Below, piece after piece: positions 63,885-64,000 of a stretch of DNA of 64,000 bases; position 1 is the first letter of the stretch, and every line of letters starts with the position of its first letter. Under the pieces are notes generated by a model. That model was given only the letters and a program-made list of their open reading frames with translations, was not told the origin of the DNA and ran no database searches. The stretch is from NCBI GenBank assembly GCA_905221605.1, contig CAJNDS010002280.1, positions 289,861 through 353,860 of the forward strand. The letters run 5' to 3'. Source of the stretch: Symbiodinium natans (Eukaryota; Sar; Dinophyceae; Suessiales; Symbiodiniaceae). The position numbers were made by a program, and so were the translations under genes.

Positions 63885-64000
63885 CTCTACAGGGGTGGTT
63901 AATGTTAATGAGTTTGCTTGTGATAGTTGATGCTATTTGAAAATTTACATGAGTTATATTCGTTGTAGTTAATTTTGGTATAGATAAAATATTTAATGAA
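63885..64000. other. AT-rich terminal segment unlike the rest
   Basis: An abrupt change to AT-rich sequence follows the array. One plus frame is open to the window end if TGA is read as tryptophan, with two such codons (pieces LMLMSLLVIVDAI and VIFVVVNFGIDKIFNE). The segment is too short to assign. Organellar insertion, different isochore or assembly join are all possible. Confidence 0.5.

Overview
This is eukaryotic nuclear DNA in which I recognise no conserved gene. Its dominant word is the plant/alveolate-type telomere heptamer TTTAGGG and its complement CCCTAAA. It occurs in some 70-80 separate interstitial arrays (about 20 to 290 bp) in both orientations from end to end. The base composition is near-balanced. 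There is no rRNA, tRNA, recognisable transposase or reverse transcriptase, and no long open frame outside simple repeats. Arabidopsis-type telomeres, scattered telomere-like heptamers, tiny exon-like islands, occasional GC and GA 5' splice-site candidates and abundant simple repeats fit an alveolate best. A dinoflagellate seems most economical. A chromerid is possible. Coccidia also carry dispersed telomere-like and CAG repeats, but their longer exons should be visible here and are not. This assignment is inference.

The most striking structure is the geometry of the arrays. About two dozen GC-rich islands of roughly 80-240 bp have a telomeric array on both sides. Most show CCCTAAA on the left and TTTAGGG on the right, like miniature telomere-capped chromosomes. 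Many islands can be read as small exons with AG acceptors and GT/GC/GA donors, and the arrays then fall inside introns. I assembled three phase-consistent models: 51147-49732 (-, start to stop, 127 codons plus stop), 43777-45855 (+, partial) and 12564-4929 (-, partial). In the first, two introns are almost entirely heptamer repeat. GC-rich islands this short are often open by chance, frequently on both strands, so the models are hypotheses. The array geometry is directly visible.

The second layer is a set of short dispersed non-coding repeat families without obvious coding capacity. Families A, B and G have terminal inverted repeats and look like MITEs. Family C shares conserved end blocks. 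Family D has an internally triplicated copy. Family H combines poly-G, CATGGTAT and an AT tract. There are also one-off foldbacks at 22502-22597 and 59710-59769. In several copies a telomeric block interrupts or truncates the element, so arrays have been entering pre-existing sequence.

Layout: 1-7 kb, arrays, islands and unclassified DNA; 7.5-9.1 kb, elements plus a TTTAGGC array; 9.2-11.6 kb, a higher-order minisatellite; 11.6-22 kb, arrays, families A/C/D/H; 23.1-23.7 kb, an AC microsatellite with an 8-bp higher-order unit; 24.7-31 kb, arrays and islands; 31-33 kb, poly-C/poly-G and AT modules; 33-42 kb, sparse arrays and a large polypyrimidine tract; 42-52 kb, islands, gene models and many family copies; 52-64 kb, arrays including the longest canonical one and a homogenised TTGAGGG block, ending in a short AT-rich segment.
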